Source: Pictodentalium vernedei
Lineage: Eukaryota; Mollusca; Scaphopoda; Dentaliida; Dentaliidae
Direction: 5' to 3'
DNA length: 64,000 nucleotides
Assembly: GCA_031216915.1 (NCBI GenBank)
Contig: CM062294.1
Span: 26,536,985-26,600,984 of the forward strand
Shown piece after piece: positions 57,001-62,433 of the stretch (position 1 is the stretch's first letter; each line of letters begins with the position of its first letter). Position numbers and translations under genes: made by a program. The notes below the pieces were generated by a model. That model searched no databases, was not told the origin of the DNA, and saw nothing but the letters and a program-made list of their open reading frames with translations.

Positions 57001-59627
57001 CCACAAGTGAAGTTAGAGAACACTGATAGAGTGATGCCACTCAAAATCCCCTATAATTGCAACTAGTTGAATGTCATAAAATATGTTATTAGTCCCCTAC
57101 CGGAACCGTAAGGGGACTATAGGATTGCACTTCGTCCATCCATCTGTCCGTCCATCAGTCTGTCTGTCTGTATGTTTTTTATGTTACCACCTCTCCCTCA
57201 AACATGCTTTAAACTACACCTTTCATATTTGGTACATGGATAAATGGTTCTGAGGGGATGATGCACGCTCAAAATTCTTTTTCAAAATCCAAGATGGCGG
57301 AATGGCGGCCATTTTTGTTCTGTTTTTTAAGCTTTTTTTCTCTATTTTCATGTTACCACCCGTCCTACCAACATGGTTCAAGCTACACCTTTCATATTTG
57401 GTACATGGATAAATGGTTCTGAGGGGATTATGCACGCTGAAATTTTTTTTTTCAAAATCCAAGATGGCGGAAAGGCGGCCATTTTTGTTGTGTTTTTTAA
57501 GCTTTTTTTTCTCTATTTTCATGTTACCACCCCTCCCACCAACATGGTTCAAGCTACACTTTGCATATTTGGCACATGGATAGTGGGTTGGGAGGGGATG
57601 ATGCCCGTTCAATATTTTTTCTTCAAAATCCAAGATGGCGGCATGGCGGCCATTTTTGTTGTGTTTTTTAAGCTTTTTTCTCTATTTTATGTTACCACCC
57701 CTCACTCCAACATGGTTCAAACTACACTTTTTATATCTGGCACATGGATAGAGGGTTATAATGGGATGTTGCACGTTCAATATTTTTTCTTCAAAATCCC
57801 AAATGGCGGCATGGTGGCCATTTTTGTTGTGTTTTTAAGCTTTTTTTCTCTATTTTCATGTTAACGCCCCTCCCATCAACATGGTTCAAGCTACACCTTT
57901 CATATTTGGTACATGGATAAAAGGTTTAAAGGGAATTATCCACGCTCAAAATTTTTTTTTCAAAATTCAAGATGGCGCCATGGCAACCATTTCTGTTGTG
58001 TTTTTTAAGCTTTTTTCTCTATTAAATTTATGTTACCCCTGCTCCCTCCAACATGGTTCAAGCTGCACTTTTCATATATGGTACATGGATAAAGGGGTTG
58101 ATGTATTTACCTGAAAAATACCGATACCGACTTGGACTTCAAACCAAAAGCAGTTTAATCCCCACCAAGAGCAATTTCACTGTGACGTTGGGCAAGGTAC
58201 TAAATTCTGCTTGCCCTTGTGGAGGCATGATGGCACTTGTGCTGAGGCATACCACACATTGAAGGTGCACTTGTCTTCAACCATTGCTAACCCAGCCTGT
58301 GTGGAGTTATTTTGGGGAGTCTGACAGTTGCTCGCTGCTGCATGGTGGTTCTATGGTATCACTATCTGACAGATGTGTCTATTTTTGTAAGAAATTGTGA
58401 TTAGGCCACTATTTCGAAGTCCAGTGGGTCCAGGGCTTTTATAGTGCATATGCAGGTTACAGGGGTGCCATCACAAAAGGTATCCATACCTAATGTTGTG
58501 ACTTTTTGTCCAGTTTCACCTCAAATTGTCAATTTCTGTTGTAAGAATTAGTGTTTATGTCAGCTTTTGTGCTGATTTTGAGGTCTTAACTTCTTGTTTC
58601 TGTGTATTTTTTTTTCATTTAATAGCATCTTTAGGTTTTAAGCTGACTGTATGTGAGGATTTAACTGTATTTTTTTTCATTTTTCTGTCAAAATTTTCAT
58701 ATTTTTTATGGACTTCTCAATTTTAATTTGTAAAAGTTGAGTTAAGGCAAGTTTTGTTTCTGTGGGTCTATCCAGGTCAGTGATATTTTGTAGAGGTCGA
58801 GTACATATGAACTTTGTGATAATGAAAAATATATCCCATTAAAAATTGAATATATCCATCATTTGCAATGAAATAAAGAATAAAAATGCAGCTTTAGGCC
58901 TAAAAAAAATCAAAAAATCTGTTTCTCAGGCCTTCCCGCATGATCCTTTTGGCTGCCGCATGCTCTCTTTTTATAACCAATTTAAACTTGAAAAAAAAAA
59001 AAATTTAAATGGTTTATGTCTGATATTTTACCCAAGTTAAAAAAAATTGATGAATTTGTTAGCATTGCAAAGCCTTCTTGCACTCAAGGGATGAAATACG
59101 CCACCACCCATGCTATTCTGTAGATTATAAGGCCTAAAACTTGAACCAAGAACATAAACTTTTGATGGCAAAGAAGTAATTACTGAAATAAAAAATAAAA
59201 TAAAAAAACGCTCGCCTGCATGCAATTTTACAAATAATGGCCTGAGAAACAGAAGATCTACTTTGTGTAGCCTTAAAGAGCTTTCTTGAAATTAGATTGA
59301 CAGTATCAAGCAAAAGTATTGGTGGGTGGCCAGAATGTAAAATCGCTCTTGTTATTCGTAGCTGTAAAACTCTGGTACATGCAGTCTGAATTGGGGCTCA
59401 AAAGAACCTGGGTAGGCGCATAGTACTGTTTTGATACAGATTAAATGTTGCATGACAAATGAGCTCTTTTATCGTGTAAGGGGAGTAATGTAAACAAATG
59501 ACATTTTGTTACAGCTGATAACTCAGGGGAATCAACACATGAAAAGAAACTAAAGAAGACAAAAAGAAGTGAAGAAGAGAGCAGAGGAGAAAAGAAGAAA
59601 AGAAAAAAAGAGAAGAAAAAGAAAAAG
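26923..59627 (+). CDS. MED19: Mediator complex subunit 19 (MED19), four visible exons
   Basis: Subunit of the Mediator head module, a nuclear co-activator linking transcription factors to RNA polymerase II. Exons 26923-27079, 28334-28433, 37177-37285 and 59515-59627 join in frame to about 160 codons. They contain TGSTNLMAQYGL, FLPQLPGNID, SLIEKPPIVGKELVPLSG, FRLHPGP-LPEQYR and a Lys-rich tail (KKKHKNKKHKK, EKKKKK), the domain order of metazoan MED19. Introns have GT/AG ends with phases 2, 0 and 1. Human and fly MED19 share the DNSSL/ENSTL and LHPGPLPEQ junctions that splicing creates here. The first exon (start codon and FYLMKE region) and the final exon were not found. Introns 3 and 4 are filled with transposons. 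Named from family knowledge, without a search. Confidence 0.93.
27080..28333 (+). other. MED19 intron (1.25 kb)
   Basis: Starts GTACCC and ends TTTCAG. Contains one MITE family 3 copy (27727-27986). The rest is unassigned A/T-rich sequence. Confidence 0.85.
27727..27986 (+). mobile_element. MITE family 3 (GCCAGAAAATAAGCA ends)
   Basis: Left CCAAGCCAGAAAATAAGCAGAC and right GTCAGACTGCTTACTTTCAGGCC are inverted. A central palindrome (AGTGATGCTACCCTG-CACAG-CAGGGTAGCATCACT) lies at 27787-27823. Other copies: 28524, 35259 (with a clean 9-bp duplication) and 45541. Confidence 0.8.
28334..28433 (+). CDS. MED19: MED19 exon encoding SLIEKPP..FRLHPGP
   Basis: 100 bp. Acceptor ATATAATTTCAG, donor CCA|GTAAGT (strong). 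The first base completes AGT (Ser), giving DN-S-SLQSLIEKPP across the junction. Ends in phase 0 after HPGP. The core motif is the family signature. Confidence 0.95.
28524..28740 (+). mobile_element. MITE family 3, right end replaced by DIRS C
   Basis: Starts CCAGAAAATAAGCAGACTGT. It lacks part of the central palindrome and stops at CTGCAAATGTCAG, where DIRS copy C begins. The missing right terminus is not present at the other end of copy C. Confidence 0.7.
28890..28901. promoter_or_regulatory. NRF-1-like palindrome in DIRS C terminal repeat
   Basis: TGCGCATGCGCA matches the NRF-1 consensus (YGCGCAYGCGCR). The same site occurs in the terminal repeats of A and B, about 150 bp inside the element. 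Likely part of a promoter; no expression evidence is available. Confidence 0.5.
30079..31368 (+). pseudogene. DIRS C ORF1 (gag), first unit, mosaic
   Basis: B-like at both ends. Between about 30430 and 30860 it follows copy A closely (PSSSRQRTRPHLGCVTADIL-type reading, EPSDAELPSAKQR) before returning to B-like sequence at GACTCGAGGCCTG. About 200 bp longer than the B unit as a result. Interrupted by stops (for example TAG where A has AAA after KQR). Confidence 0.78.
31369..32870 (+). pseudogene. DIRS C ORF1 (gag), second unit and C-terminal part
   Basis: Parallel to 4748-6298 in copy B, including the RT-deletion junction (GGCAATCCATGAATTGCTTG at about 32858). Lacks about 50 bp near 31620 relative to B (the segment with GTCCAGGTCAGTCCGG). 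Frame-disrupted. Confidence 0.78.
32871..33661 (+). pseudogene. DIRS C RNase H and methyltransferase-like remnant
   Basis: Readable pieces: QEIQTGANIRWLTQRVPPQL (near 32910), STVVAYLRNQGGTLS (near 33177) and LLLSEWTLNKQVFNQICYLW (near 33350). Like B, no extra base between RNase H and the next domain. Ends abruptly at 33661. Confidence 0.78.
33662..34092 (+). mobile_element. Tandem-core element (~335 bp family), 3' end fragment
   Basis: Nearly identical to 61715-62149, including GTTGAGCTACAGTGTCATTGACACTTTCATTT at the end with its AGTGTCA-TTGACACT hairpin. Its 5' part is absent; it abuts truncated DIRS C. Confidence 0.75.
34093..35132. other. MED19 intron sequence without recognised elements
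   Basis: No gene. Two small structures: a hairpin GACGTCATTT-GTTCT-AAATGACGTC at 34799-34823 and a direct duplication of a ~33 bp phrase (CATGCCTTGGAGTTGACAAT) at about 35046 and 35079. Confidence 0.5.
35133..35622 (+). mobile_element. piggyBac-like MITE with nested MITE 3
   Basis: CCCTTTACCTAAC at left and TTGGGTAAAG(A)G at right, both flanked by TTAA (35129-35132, 35623-35626). The core TGACCCCTCCTTGGAAGG is split by a family 3 MITE. A CCC-start terminus with TTAA duplication is the piggyBac signature. Confidence 0.75.
35259..35510 (+). mobile_element. MITE family 3 with 9-bp target duplication
   Basis: CAGGCCTGAAAATAAGCAGTC / GTCAGTCTGCTTATTTTCTGTC inverted ends. Exact duplication GTTCCAGTG at 35250-35258 and 35511-35519. 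A 9-bp duplication with long TIRs suggests a Mutator-like element. The central palindrome at 35420-35456 includes GATGCTACCCTGC-TAT-GCAGGGTAGCATC. Confidence 0.85.
35698..36095 (-). mobile_element. MITE family 5
   Basis: Reverse orientation relative to 26305. Ends TTTAGGCCTAAAAAAATAA and GAGAAACAGAAGATC...GAGGCC. The central GGCTTTGCAATGC-TTTAC-AAAGCC palindrome is at 35860-35905. No insert. Confidence 0.78.
36125..37118 (+). mobile_element. SINE with tRNA-derived head, split by a MITE
   Basis: The head at about 36130-36200 has an A-box-like TGGCAAATTAGATAGAGG and a perfect B box GGTTCGAATCC. The body (CATTGGCAAGACACTTCACC, then TCTTCAACCAATGTTAACCC) and tail (CCAATAAATACA) match the 5S-headed SINE at 23309. 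The body is split by the MITE at 36284-36928. Tail ends about 60 bp before a MED19 exon. Confidence 0.82.
36284..36928 (+). mobile_element. TA-flanked MITE inside a SINE
   Basis: Inverted ends CACTACTGCGCAAGCGAC...TTACATGAATATCC and the complementary GGATATTCATGTAA...GTCACTTGCACAGTGGTG, bounded by TA at 36282-36283 and 36929-36930. About 645 bp, non-coding, Tc1/mariner-like. No second copy seen here. Confidence 0.78.
37177..37285 (+). CDS. MED19: MED19 exon encoding LPEQYR and basic region
   Basis: 109 bp. Acceptor CATTCATCTCTCAG, donor CAGG|GTATGT. Reads LPEQYRFMNQMTQ, then KKKHKNKKHKKEPGKEG and ALHESQ. The basic run is a likely nuclear localisation signal. Ends phase 1. The tail of a SINE stops about 60 bp upstream. 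Confidence 0.92.
37506..37738 (+). mobile_element. piggyBac-like MITE
   Basis: CCTTTTACCCAACGCAGACG after TTAA; GATTCATTGGGTAAAGGG before TTGA (decayed TTAA). The central palindrome GGAACGAGCTC-TAC-GAGCTCGTTCC (37600-37624) is flanked by inverted ATATCATGTGACC / GGTCACGTGATAT arms. Gives the uninterrupted form of the copy into which DIRS A inserted. Confidence 0.82.
37739..38034. other. Short MED19 intron stretch, nothing recognised
   Basis: A/T-rich, no repeat or gene signal apart from the TTAA at 38031-38034 belonging to the next MITE. Confidence 0.5.
38117..38304 (+). repeat. Left inverted terminal repeat of DIRS A
   Basis: Inverse of 45007-45192 with few differences: ACCAATGACCCAGACTTAGC ... 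GGCGCCAATTATCATT. Both copies hold an NRF-1-like site and a following TGACGCAGACGTCC segment. Confidence 0.93.
38254..38265. promoter_or_regulatory. NRF-1-like palindrome, DIRS A promoter candidate
   Basis: Perfect TGCGCATGCGCA, followed at 38266 by GTGACGCAGACG, which resembles a CRE/ATF half-site. Lies in the left terminal repeat, upstream of ORF1. The right repeat has a one-base variant (45045-45056). NRF-1 sites drive many TATA-less promoters. Confidence 0.5.
38305..39190 (+). other. DIRS A 5' leader
   Basis: Untranslated stretch between terminal repeat and ORF1 start, about 0.9 kb. T-rich with a TTTTTCTTTTG-like tract. No ORF with recognisable product. Confidence 0.6.
39191..41293 (+). 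CDS. DIRS A ORF1 (Gag-like), one premature stop
   Basis: Structural/nucleic-acid-binding protein, 700 codons if the in-frame TGA at 39560-39562 is ignored. The start ATG at 39191 was chosen because it opens a Cys/His-rich N-terminus: MKGHCSNCNRKKSSSDFHDH, then CINCSQC and NPCPICEHW, a likely zinc-binding unit typical of DIRS ORF1. Middle part Ser/Arg/Pro-rich. The block RIIASLDSEFFERFRDIAPE (near 40372) is the part shared with B, C and D. The C-terminus is RG-rich (GRGAGRGRRGFSYHRPRRSR). All four other copies of the segment have CGA at the TGA position. As it stands, an ATG directly follows the stop (39563), so a 576-codon product could restart. Ends at TGA 41291. Confidence 0.85.
40968..42266 (+). 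CDS. DIRS A reverse transcriptase frame (5' part of RT/RH/MT ORF)
   Basis: Overlaps the end of ORF1 by about 320 bp in another frame; the true start is unknown, since 40968 is only the start of the open stretch. Contains GGRLSSFSQEWASITDDPWV (DIRS/Ty3-type upstream block), LVPKPDGSFRPVIDL, SIDLKDAYFHV with the first catalytic Asp, FGLNLAPWAFTR and AYLDDILQ with the catalytic YLDD at 41919-41930, then LGMSFE. The frame should continue into RNase H, but a one-base deletion near 42218 (after CGAAA) throws it out and it ends at 42266. Downstream motif PMGRLCTRPLQIFL is in the next frame. Confidence 0.9.
   Translation: MTASFPLFMIKLQRKLRILCCSNLLLRSRIQQTRIRQALLGLMRPREVPIEVPVRPLGLIRETVRIATLVRDVLQAGTIGRTPRGRRGEVRVVEDVVSPTTGLAGPGGDGLNLYRVPVGGRLSSFSQEWASITDDPWVRGVTSEGLKISFKRKHPLTRSPKWTHLPSNPQKRDALLSEVQSLLMKNAVEVVENQESPGFYSHLFLVPKPDGSFRPVIDLSWINKLIVAPKFYMETIRSVRASIRVNDYATSIDLKDAYFHVMVHPTFRKYLRFAVLGVVYQFRAMCFGLNLAPWAFTRVMNSVMIYFRAHSSAVTSAYLDDILQRYGNELMLQNDVQNLLLLLRRLGFIVNEEKSDLVPSKSFTHLGMSFEMHNNLVRLPLTRAKLVSCYARYCLHADKVTAREFMRLIGLCGAAAISFRWGGYAHVLFKFS
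41351..44239 (+). CDS. DIRS A tyrosine recombinase ORF with long overlapping N-terminal extension
   Basis: Site-specific recombinase that inserts the circular cDNA. The recombinase domain lies at about 43270-44200: KWKVFRRWCRDHSVDIFDP (core-binding part), SSARRVSELHAL (box I Arg, 43673-43678), HEVRAL (H at 44051, R at 44060) and STFTNFYLRN (nucleophile Tyr, 44159-44161). The open frame extends 960 codons back to an ATG at 41351 and, beyond it, to the ORF1 stop at 41291 without another stop. Its first ~290 codons are the alternative frame of RT (Ser/Arg-rich), the next ~180 are displaced RNase H and the next ~170 overlap the methyltransferase-like domain. The real start is unknown. Confidence 0.85.
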   Translation: MGVDYGRPLGERSDFGRSKDILQTKASINSKSKVDSSSVKSAEKRRSVIRGAVSFNEERGRGRRKPGISGILQPSVSGSETRRLVPSSHRFELDKQADRRSEVLYGDDSIGQSEYSGERLCNEHRSQRCVLSRHGTSDIPKVSTLRSPRSGISIPGDVLRIESSTLGFHSGNELGNDLLPSSFVCGNVGLPGRHSSEVRQRVNASERCSESSSIAPTSRFYSKRGEVGSGAVQVIHSSGNELRDAQQSRSSAVNQSEISQLLRSLLSARRQSHGERIYETDRSVRSRRDLIPMGRLCTRPLQIFLTQNWSVKIHSLDVDVLLSDQVKQEIQTWANIQWLTQGVPLQLPDPSFTVMTDASQTGWGASLIPTDSRCQGLWDPQFLCKHINIKEMMSIWLALRHWMDLIHDAHVQILSDNTTVVAYIRNQGGTHSVPLFNLTERILLFALEHHVLLSVRHIPGRLNVLADSLFTKGSLVAVGVDSQQTSIQSDLLPMGTANDRLICDTSQQSVADVCVSVSGSKSICSRRSVDSLGRNDRICISSSAVNSTSIAKNKTISMQDSVGSISVTTETVDKSTQVSVVGPTAEASSTGGSSFAGEIAPTPSQPARSQPSRFSVVRSFLHGKHFTGRAVDAISNCRRTSSSLNYAAKWKVFRRWCRDHSVDIFDPSIPDIANFLVYLFDEIKLQPVTIKGYRSMLSDTYAHHDSLQIGSNVSLSKLVRNFSINRPRTLRLIPKWNLAWVLLKLKEKPFEPLGTVDFKFLSYKTAFLLAFSSARRVSELHALSVDDSHYRSVGNTITFTTNVGFLAKNQAPNKYLEPIVIKALPSSDGRRPLLCPVRALRIYKQRSQFIRKGRKRFFLSLMPNRRDISVHSIARWIQLTIRTAYEDLSSSQQSVLKISAHEVRALSTSWAYANSVAITDLMKAAYWSQPSTFTNFYLRNIESISGDLHCLGPLSVAQNVVH
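42220..42757 (+). pseudogene. DIRS A RNase H domain, displaced frame
   Basis: RNase H with all four acidic positions visible: TDASQTGWGA (D), INIKEMMSIWLALRHW (E), QILSDNTTVVAYIRNQGG (D) and GRLNVLADS (D). It removes the RNA strand during cDNA synthesis. Because of single-base indels at both borders it is read in the recombinase frame instead of the RT frame. The domain itself has no stop. Copies B and C read continuously from RNase H into the next domain, showing that the right-hand border in A is a mutation. Confidence 0.85.
42758..43283 (+). CDS. DIRS A methyltransferase-like (Dam-type) domain
   Basis: Back in the RT frame after the inserted base: LLPSEWTLNKQVFNQICYQW, MIDLFATHLNNQL, SPCPDPRAFAVDALSIPWDG and YAYPPAPLIQQVL. 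This block follows RNase H in DIRS elements and is usually annotated as a DAM-like DNA N6-adenine methyltransferase; the YAYPP segment sits where the catalytic DPPY-like motif is expected. Activity is not demonstrated for most members. Terminates at 43283, overlapping the recombinase frame. Confidence 0.75.
44240..44840 (+). other. DIRS A 3' untranslated region
   Basis: Contains a G-run at 44331-44354 (GGGGAAGGGGG... then CGGG), interrupted in copy B. The rest is A/T-rich with no ORF. Confidence 0.6.
44841..44929 (+). repeat. Internal complementary region of DIRS A
   Basis: 44841-44875 is the exact reverse complement of the left end (38104-38138). 44876-44929 is the exact reverse complement of the right end (45179-45232). 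It therefore equals the reverse complement of the junction of a circularised element, the hallmark of DIRS1-type elements. Confidence 0.96.
45007..45192 (+). repeat. Right inverted terminal repeat of DIRS A
   Basis: Inverse of 38117-38304, with differences such as CATGCACAG for CATGCGCAG near 45050. Confidence 0.93.
45541..45785 (+). mobile_element. MITE family 3
   Basis: CAAGCCAGAAAATAAGCATTC / TTTCCTGGCTTG inverted ends; central ATGCTACCCTGC-TGTGC-CGGGTAGCATCA. Flanks (TGTAGTAGA / GTAGTAGTA) are compatible with a 9-bp duplication but ambiguous. Confidence 0.75.
45786..46974. other. MED19 intron sequence, nothing recognised
   Basis: No repeat family shared with the rest of the window and no convincing ORF. 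A small palindrome TGAAACACCGG-TACAA-TCCGGTGCTTCA lies just outside at 45381-45410. Confidence 0.45.
46975..55985 (+). repeat. Satellite-like tandem-core array, ~165 bp units, higher-order structure
   Basis: Begins and ends near a hairpin TGTACCCATACTATGTATGGTACACA (46981; variant at 55891; also inside at 47452 and 50542). About 50 units of ~165 bp (CATTCGATAACTTGAAAAAT, GTGCCGAGCTGTATAGTTTT, ATTAACCCTTTATCC). A ~159 bp variant replaces part of the unit by a (GTCC/GTCT)n tract. Large segments repeat almost unchanged with offsets of 982, 2925 and 3090 bp. The architecture matches bivalve pearl-type elements and the ~160 bp bivalve satellite class. Short open frames inside (LKNIAWIVKLLYICVQ) are by-products of the repeat. 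Confidence 0.85.
55986..57085. other. MED19 intron sequence, nothing recognised
   Basis: No gene. A stretch near 56190-56300 with repeated TTCGGTAT / ATACCAAAA phrases resembles the palindromic interior of the hAT-type MITE at 9451 but lacks clear ends. Confidence 0.4.
57086..58100 (+). mobile_element. Tandem-core element, ~170 bp units (AAGATGGCGG type)
   Basis: The 5' hairpin TAGTCCCCTACCGG-AACC-GTAAGGGGACTATA at 57092-57122 is followed by a CGTCCATCCATCTGTCCGTCC tract. About six units follow starting ATGTTACCACC(C/T)CTCCC at about 57181, 57350, 57522, 57690, 57859 and 58032. Each contains ATTTGGTACATGGATAAA, TTCAAAATCCAAGATGGCGG and GGCCATTTTTGTTGTG. The 3' end is missing. Confidence 0.7.
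58135..58370 (+). mobile_element. SINE fragment
   Basis: Body shared with 23400-24000: GTTGGGCAAGGTACTAAAT, GTGCACTTGTCTTCAACC, GTGTGGAGTTATTTTGGGGA. The head differs from both 5S and tRNA types seen elsewhere and the tail is absent. Confidence 0.65.
58371..58890. other. MED19 intron sequence, nothing recognised
   Basis: T-rich stretch with no gene or repeat signal. Confidence 0.5.
58891..59274 (-). mobile_element. MITE family 5
   Basis: Reverse orientation. TTTAGGCCTAAAAAAAATC at left, GAGAAACAGAAGATC...GTAGCC at right. Only one arm of the central palindrome remains (GCATTGCAAAGCC near 59063). Confidence 0.75.
59515..59627 (+). CDS. MED19: MED19 exon encoding Lys/Glu-rich tail
   Basis: 113 bp. 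Acceptor TTTTGTTACAG, donor AAG|GTTTGT. With the G from the previous exon it reads ADNSGESTHEKKLKKTKRSE then EEESRGEKKKRKKEKKKKK. It ends phase 0, so at least one more coding exon should follow, matching the short Ser/Pro-rich end of MED19 in other animals. A MITE starts 16 bp into the next intron. Confidence 0.88.
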
Positions 59628-59642
59628 GTTTGTTATATCATA

Positions 59643-59760
59643 CAGTTAAAACTAGAAGTCGTGTCATGAAAAGTACACAAATAGCACGTCGATCTGCGTG
59701 TTAATATACGTGTTATAACCATTGTAATTTCAAAGTCATCGCTCAGATTTGACTCTCCTC
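59643..59760 (+). mobile_element. MITE family 1, truncated, at a MED19 donor site
   Basis: TA then CAGTTAAAACTAGAAGTCGT and about 100 bp of family sequence, after which similarity is lost. Starts 16 bp after the exon end at 59627. Confidence 0.75.
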
Positions 59761-59955
59761 TGGTAGGCTGATAGATCTGCATGGATGAATGGATGTGCAC
59801 AAGGAATGGGTTCTGTCCAGTAATTTTTCCCAGAGTTATGTCCATTTTTTGATTTATAAATTTTTTTTGTTTTCACTCTTTCCACTTAAAATTTTTTTAT
59901 TCAAGCTTACTTCGAACTTATATATATACAAGTCGGGGGCAATTGGAAAAGTGAA

Positions 59956-62149
59956 TTTTTAGCTCAACTTTGAGGAAGTCAAATTTGAGCTATTGTCATG
60001 GCCCGTCGTCCGTCTGTCCGTCCGTCCGTCCGTCCGTCCGTCCGTCCGTCAACAATTGGCTATGGCTCGGGCTAGAGGTCGTATTTATGAACCGATCTTT
60101 ACGAAACTTCTTGTGTACCTTTGTTATGACCCTGGGACGGGAACGAGTGTTTTTAGGTGTGGTCCGAAATTCAAGATGGCTGCCAGCGGCCATTTTGTAC
60201 CGATGATGCAAAAATCAGTTTTTTGTACAGAACTTCTGTATGAAAGTTCTGATTTGAATAAAGTTTTGTATAAATGTTTAGTACCATGGGATACATCACA
60301 TATAATACGGGTTTTTTTCTCGTGCGTAAATTATGCAAATTAAACTGACTTTGATTTATTTAGTGTTACTTTCAGAGCTGTAAGTGCCAAGCTGCTATGG
60401 CTCGGGCTAGAGGCCGTATTTATGAACCAATCTTTACAAAACTTCTTGGGTACCTTTGTTATGACTGTGGGATGAGAACAGGTGTTTTTGGGTGCAGTCC
60501 GAAATTCAAGATAGCTGCCAGCAGCCATTTTGTACCGATGATGCAGAAATTTTTTTTTTGTACAGAACTTCCATATGAAAGCTCTGATTTGAATAATTTT
60601 TTGTATGAATGTTTAGTACCATGAGATACATTACATATCGTATGGGTTTTTTTCTCGTGCTTATATTATGCAAATTAGACTAAATTTGATTTATTTAGTG
60701 TTACTTTCAGCACTGTAAGTGCAAATCTCTATACGACTCGGGCTAGAGGCCGTATTTATGAACCGATCTTTACGAAACTCCTTGGGTACCTTTGTTATCA
60801 CCGTGGGACGAGAACGAGTGTTTTGGGGTCCGGTCTGAAATTCAAGATGGCCGATGGCAGCCATTTTGTACAAAATTTGGTGCAATCAGATTTTTGCACA
60901 GAACTTCCATATGAAAGCCCTGGTTTGAATAATTTTTTGTATGAATGTTTAGTACCATGGGATACATCACATATAATACGGGTTTTTTTCTTGTGTGTAA
61001 ATTTTGCAAATTAGATGAACTTTGATTTTTTCAGTGCTACTTACACACAGTAAGTACGCATGTCAATATGGCTCGGGCTAGAGTCTGTATTTATGAACCG
61101 ATCTTCACGAAACGTCTTGGGTACCTTTGTTATCACCTTGGGACGAGAACGAGTGTTTTTAGGTGTGGTCCGAAATTCAAGATGGCCACCAGCAGCCATT
61201 TTGTACCGAAATTATGTCTAATCAGTTTTTTGTACACAACTTCTATACGGCTCAGGCTAGAGGCCGTATTTATGAACCGATCTTTACGAAACTTCTTGGG
61301 TACCTTTGTTATCACCGTGGGATGAGAACAAGTGTTTTTGGGTGTGGTCCGAAATTCAAGATGGCCACCAGCAGCCATTTTCTACCAAAATTAGTGCAAT
61401 CAGTTTTTTGTACAGAACTTCTGTATGAAAGTTCTGATTTGAATAAATTTTTGTATGAATGTTCAGTAACATGGAATACATCACATATAGTACGGGTTTT
61501 TTTCTCGTGCAGAAATTATGCAAATTAGATGAACTTTGATTTATACAGTGCTACTTATACACTGTAAGTGCACATGTCAATACGGCTCGGGCTAGAGGCT
61601 GTATTTATGAACCGATCTTCACAAAACTTTTGGGGTACCTTTGTTATCACCTTGGGACGAGAAGGAGTATTTCTGGGTGCGGTCCAAAATTCAAGATGGC
61701 TGCCAGTGGCCATTTTGTACCGAAATTAGGTCCAATCAGTTTTTTGTCACAACTTCTACACAGCTCATATTTGTGAACTGATCTTCACGAAACTTCTTGG
61801 GTACCTTTGTTTTCACCTTGGGACAGGAATGAGTGTGTTCTGAGGTGCCTTTGTTATCACTGTGCTATGAGAACAAATATTTTGGGGTTCAGTCAGACCC
61901 ACTCTGGGACTCATAGATTTCTTTTCTAGTTTAGCATCTGACTATCACCCACCTTTTCAATACTTTACCTATACATTTGTTACAGGCAACGGTCAGTATT
62001 TATGTACAGACTGTTACAATACTTTATATGTACCTTTGTTATCAGGTCATTACCTAGATGTTTGTCATTGCTGTGTCACATACTTTACATTTACATGTCT
62101 TTGTCTTGACAAGTTGAGCTACAGTGTCATTGACACTTTCATTTATACC
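59956..62149 (+). mobile_element. Tandem-core element, ~335 bp units
   Basis: 5' hairpin TAGCTCAACTTTGA..TCAAATTTGAGCTA (59960-59992), a (GTCC)n microsatellite at about 60008-60050, then units starting GGCTCGGGCTAGAGG at about 60065, 60400, 60736, 61070, a shorter one near 61250, and 61582. The 3' end TTGAGCTACAGTGTCATTGACACTTTCATTT has an AGTGTCA-TGACACT hairpin. Units contain GAACCGATCTTTACGAAACT and GAAATTCAAGATGGC. Non-coding. Confidence 0.75.
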
Positions 62150-62151
62150 TA

Positions 62152-62433
62152 CAGTTAAAACAAGAAGTCCTGTCGATCTGCTCATTAATCTACGCGTTAT
62201 GACCACTGTAAGGCTATCAAATTCTGTACATATGGCCTGTGCACATGCAATGTTTCAGCCAATAGAGCTCCGGGTAACCCGGAGGTCCATTGGCAGAAAC
62301 ATTGCCTGTGTTTGCTATGAGTAAACAGGAGAACCTACTGTGCTTTGGATGCCATTTGATATGCCAATTGTGCACAATTCTTATGTGTAATTAAGCCTAG
62401 ATAAGCGCACAGTTCATGACAGGACTTCTAGTT
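62152..62433 (+). mobile_element. MITE family 1, right terminus cut by another element
   Basis: TA-flanked left end CAGTTAAAACAAGAAGTCCT. A short deletion follows the left TIR; the central palindrome is around 62245-62290. The right end reads GACAGGACTTCTAGTT and is then replaced by the hairpin of the next element. Confidence 0.8.

Noticed and set aside
56153-57066. Possible genes in the 56-57 kb stretch
   Set aside because: Open frames of 105-106 codons on opposite strands without recognisable motifs, splice context or codon signal.
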